This document shows positions 61,296 to 64,000 of a DNA stretch of 64,000 nt, piece after piece. The stretch is taken from contig CM042011.1 of NCBI GenBank assembly GCA_023525715.1, forward strand, positions 63,021,354-63,085,353, in the 5' to 3' direction. Under the pieces are notes generated by a model that had not been told where the DNA came from, made no database searches, and was given only the letters and a program-made list of their open reading frames with translations. Position 1 is the first letter of the stretch; the number at the start of each line of letters is the position of its first letter. The translations under genes were made by a program, and so were the position numbers. This DNA is from Cichorium intybus. Taxonomy: Eukaryota > Streptophyta > Magnoliopsida > Asterales > Asteraceae.

Positions 61296-61555
61296 CCCTG
61301 ATGGCCTAGTGGATAAGACTTTAGACTCTTTCTCTTCCCCCATAAAGAGGTTCCAAGATCTAATCTCACTCCCTCCCTTTCCCCATAGGGAGTGTTAGGT
61401 TTCAATCAGGGGATGGCCACTGGCCACCTCTCTACCCCCGTAGGTGATTGACCCGGACCACCCTGTTGCCAGGTGTGCGTGACCCCGAGGTTGCTTCATC
61501 AGGGTTATCCAAAGGATGGGTCGGGTGGGGTCCTCGGTTATAAAAAAAAAAAAAG
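61296..61555 (+). mobile_element. tRNA-derived SINE with poly(A) tail
   Basis: Box A-like GATGGCCTAGTGG (about 61299-61311) and a box B-like GGTTCCAAGATC (61350-61361) are followed by a non-tRNA body and poly(A) at about 61542-61555. A different family from the SINEs at 26965 and 34628. Confidence 0.65.
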
Positions 61556-61635
61556 ATATCATGCATATAAAACGTGAGTTCGTAATAGTAGTGTATGACT
61601 AAGAAAAAAGTACAAACAATAAGTCTAATGATATA

Positions 61636-61883
61636 CTCCCTCCGTCCCAAAATGATAGTCCACTTTCTCATTTTCAAAGTCAAAGTTGACCCATCAATAT
61701 TTTCGTTGTTATTATATAATATTTGATACAAAATATATGAATGGATTTGTGTTGTAAATGTGTTTTCATTGGTATAGTTTTCATCTAATATTATATAGCA
61801 CAAAAAAATATATTTACGGTCAAACTTGACAAGCTTTGACTTTGAAAATGAGAAACTGGATTATCATTTTGGGACGGAGGGAG
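61636..61883. mobile_element. Stowaway MITE (248 bp)
   Basis: CTCCCTCCGTCCC at the left and GGGACGGAGGGAG at the right, with TA on each side: the standard Stowaway (Tc1/mariner) ends. It continues pairing inward (TCATTTTCAAAGTCAAAG). Confidence 0.97.
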
Positions 61884-63710
61884 TAGTAAAAAACTGATGC
61901 TAGCATTAAAAGCTGAAAGTAAACAAAGAGACATCGATATTATTTTTTGTGCTTCAAGGAGTCCATATCGTGGGTAAATGTTGGTATAAGACTTGGGAAT
62001 TGTTATTATTATTTGTATAACTATATAAATACTAAAAGGGGTGGGTGTATATATCTCATTATCAAATGACTACCTTTTATATTATTATCATAATATAGTT
62101 ATCTCAAATAAAAGAGATTTGTGAAAATCATGATATATTTTCTTAATTATATAAAAATTATGTGAAATGAAAAGAAATATTAGGCCAAAAACCAATGGAT
62201 TTTTTTGCGGTTTTTTCGGTTATGTAGTTTTATAGTTTTCGTATAGAAAATAAATGAAATCTCCGTAATAAGTATTTGTTTGTTACTATTTAGACTATGA
62301 TTACATTCTAACTCTAACAACACTATAAAGTAAATAATTAATGAAATTCCTTTTTGGAATCTTTTTAAATTAAAATATTTCCGACATCAATCAACTAACA
62401 TTGTAAGGATTTGATAACCTAATGAGTTTGGGATATAACTAATTAAGTAATTAACTATTTAAAATATTTTCCAATTCCAAAGTAGAGCGTCTTCAAAGAC
62501 GATTTCACAAAATAAAACTGCAAAAAATTAACATCCATATTTGTAATCTGCAGAACATAGAGTTAAATGTTCAAAAAGGTTTAAAATCAAAATTTTCCGT
62601 ATAACCAACATCGACACACGATTAAAAAGTTTGTCGTAGCTATTATCACAAAAGTCAACTCATGCAACATTTCAACACATAAACCATAGTAAATATTCAT
62701 TTGAATATCAATTTAATCAACAAGATACCCGATGAAAGTTTGAAACCTCAAATTCAACATAAGTTATCATAACTCGAAAATCGCAATCATAAAAAATTGC
62801 AATAACATCATTAGCTAATTAGTTTCATGTGCCCGTTACATTAATCAACAAACAAAACTTGAGTTCAAACACCAATTTAGGAAATATGAAGAAGAAACCC
62901 TAGATTTAGAGATTACATTTACGAATTTAAGATAAAGCCCATCAAATACCAAATCCATGAAGTCAATATAATTTCATCTAATATCACCAAAAGAGACTAC
63001 TACAAGCTAATCATAGATTATGACAAGCAAAAACAACCGAAATTGAAAGTATATATACATGTAAACTTTAATCTAAGCAATGAATATGAGCTCCAAAACA
63101 ATATACAATTGACACATTTTCTTCACCTTGAAGTTCTCCAATGATAAAAATGATCAAAATATCATACCAAAATCCTAAGGAGAAAAGATAGTAAATCGTA
63201 TCAGGAAATGGGGGCAAAAAGTTATATTTATATGGGAGACTTCACAAACCCAAGACTCAAGGGAATAAAACTACATGGTTGTGTCCAAGTATAAAAGCCA
63301 TTGAAAATTGTTTCTACGTCATTCCACATAGTCGAGAATGGTGTAGATTACCCTTCATTGGCTCTCTTCATTGGTTCGGATCTCAAGTTCGGTTTACCTC
63401 AAAGAGAGTCTTTAAAACCAACGGTAAAGTTTTAAAGACCTATAAATAAATCTACCTTCATGACATGTTGATTGTCTTTTGGGATAACTAAATTTATTTG
63501 GTCTAGTATTACATTTCACATTCTTCATCTGTTTAATAACAATGAAAGTTTTCAACAATTATTGAGTTTTTGGCTCTCAAACTTCGTACGGGTGTAAATA
63601 TAGAACATTATCACAAACCTCATTGTAACATTCAAAAGTTTGAGTGTTTTGAAAATAATAAGAAGTAAAGTCAAGTTTGGAAGATGTTAAGTGTATTGTG
63701 AAAAGGGATA
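61884..63710. other. AT-rich intergenic DNA
   Basis: No gene recognised on either strand. It could include a promoter of a gene outside the window. Confidence 0.5.
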
Positions 63711-64000
63711 ATATCATAAAAGTCCTTAAATTTGTCAGAAATATTCGGGTTTACCCTTTTATGTTTTTTGGTTCATAGAAACTCTTAAATTTATTTTAAT
63801 CCATTAAAACCATTAAGTTTGACAAAAATGTTGGGCTTTACCTTTAAGTTTGGCATATTCTATAACGGGACACAATGATAAATCGACATTTCTGCCAAAT
63901 TTAATGGTTTTAATTACCCAAGATAAGGGCTTTTATGAACCAAAAAAACATAAAAGGGTAAACTCGAACATTTCTCTCAAACTTAAGGCTTTTATGACAT
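63711..64000. mobile_element. Foldback/TIR element at the right edge (perhaps truncated)
   Basis: The left end (ATCATAAAAGTCCTTAAATT, then TTTACCCTTTTATGTTTTTT) is matched in reverse at the window's end over about 85 bp. Its true right border may be outside. Confidence 0.7.

Noticed and set aside
61296..61365. A tRNA gene
   Set aside because: Only box A and box B-like words are present, without a cloverleaf. The body and poly(A) show a SINE. The same holds for 26965-27078, 34628-34896 and 40460-40580.

Overview
This is nuclear DNA from a flowering plant, most likely a eudicot. The evidence is spliced genes with GT-AG introns, plant LTR retrotransposons of both the copia and the Athila/Tat type, a Stowaway MITE, tRNA-derived SINEs, and a NOD26-like aquaporin. 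The repeat style (long (TA)n tracts, copia LTRs starting TGTTGG) would suit Asteraceae, but that is a guess. Most of the window is transposon. I recognise two gene loci (an aquaporin and a small LEA-like gene with a partial tandem copy), plus gene relics and captured gene pieces.

Region 1 (1-20078) is a nest of LTR elements. The outer one is a decayed copia element on the + strand (A). A second copia-type element with only a gag relic (B, - strand, 657-13058, target duplication ATTGC) sits in A's gag. A very young coding-free Athila/Tat-like element (D1, 4269-9494, target duplication ACTTC) sits in B. A solo LTR of the D family (16332-17982, target duplication CCAGC) cuts A's RNase H.

Region 2 (20079-26000) is almost all microsatellite and small inverted-repeat elements. 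Five TIR elements are strung along one chain of (TA)n tracts.

Region 3 (26000-30250) holds a complete five-exon aquaporin gene with the Gly-Ser-Gly-Arg filter of silicic-acid-type (NIP III) channels, followed by a GRF zinc-finger relic.

Region 4 (30250-42903) is Tat/Athila-like gypsy debris with a ~1 kb tandem duplication. It carries a composite SINE with a 14-bp target duplication, a TIR element with a captured F-box/LRR gene piece, and Helitron-like ends.

Region 5 (42904-50699) is a nearly intact copia element (C), with one nonsense codon and a lost RNase H aspartate. Region 6 (50839-56582) looks like one very large LTR on the - strand and contains a striking array of small dyads. Region 7 (56583-64000) has a retroelement fragment, two relics of aquaporin exon 1, a Mutator-type MITE with other elements nested inside, the LEA-like gene and its partial copy, a SINE, a Stowaway MITE and a long inverted repeat at the right edge.

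The most novel signal is structural. The copia leaders and the non-coding body of B carry a repeated hairpin with a nearly constant 22-nt loop and a stem whose two arms change together (seven copies, four stem versions). A second, independent set of more than 15 covarying dyads fills the presumed U3 of the large LTR.
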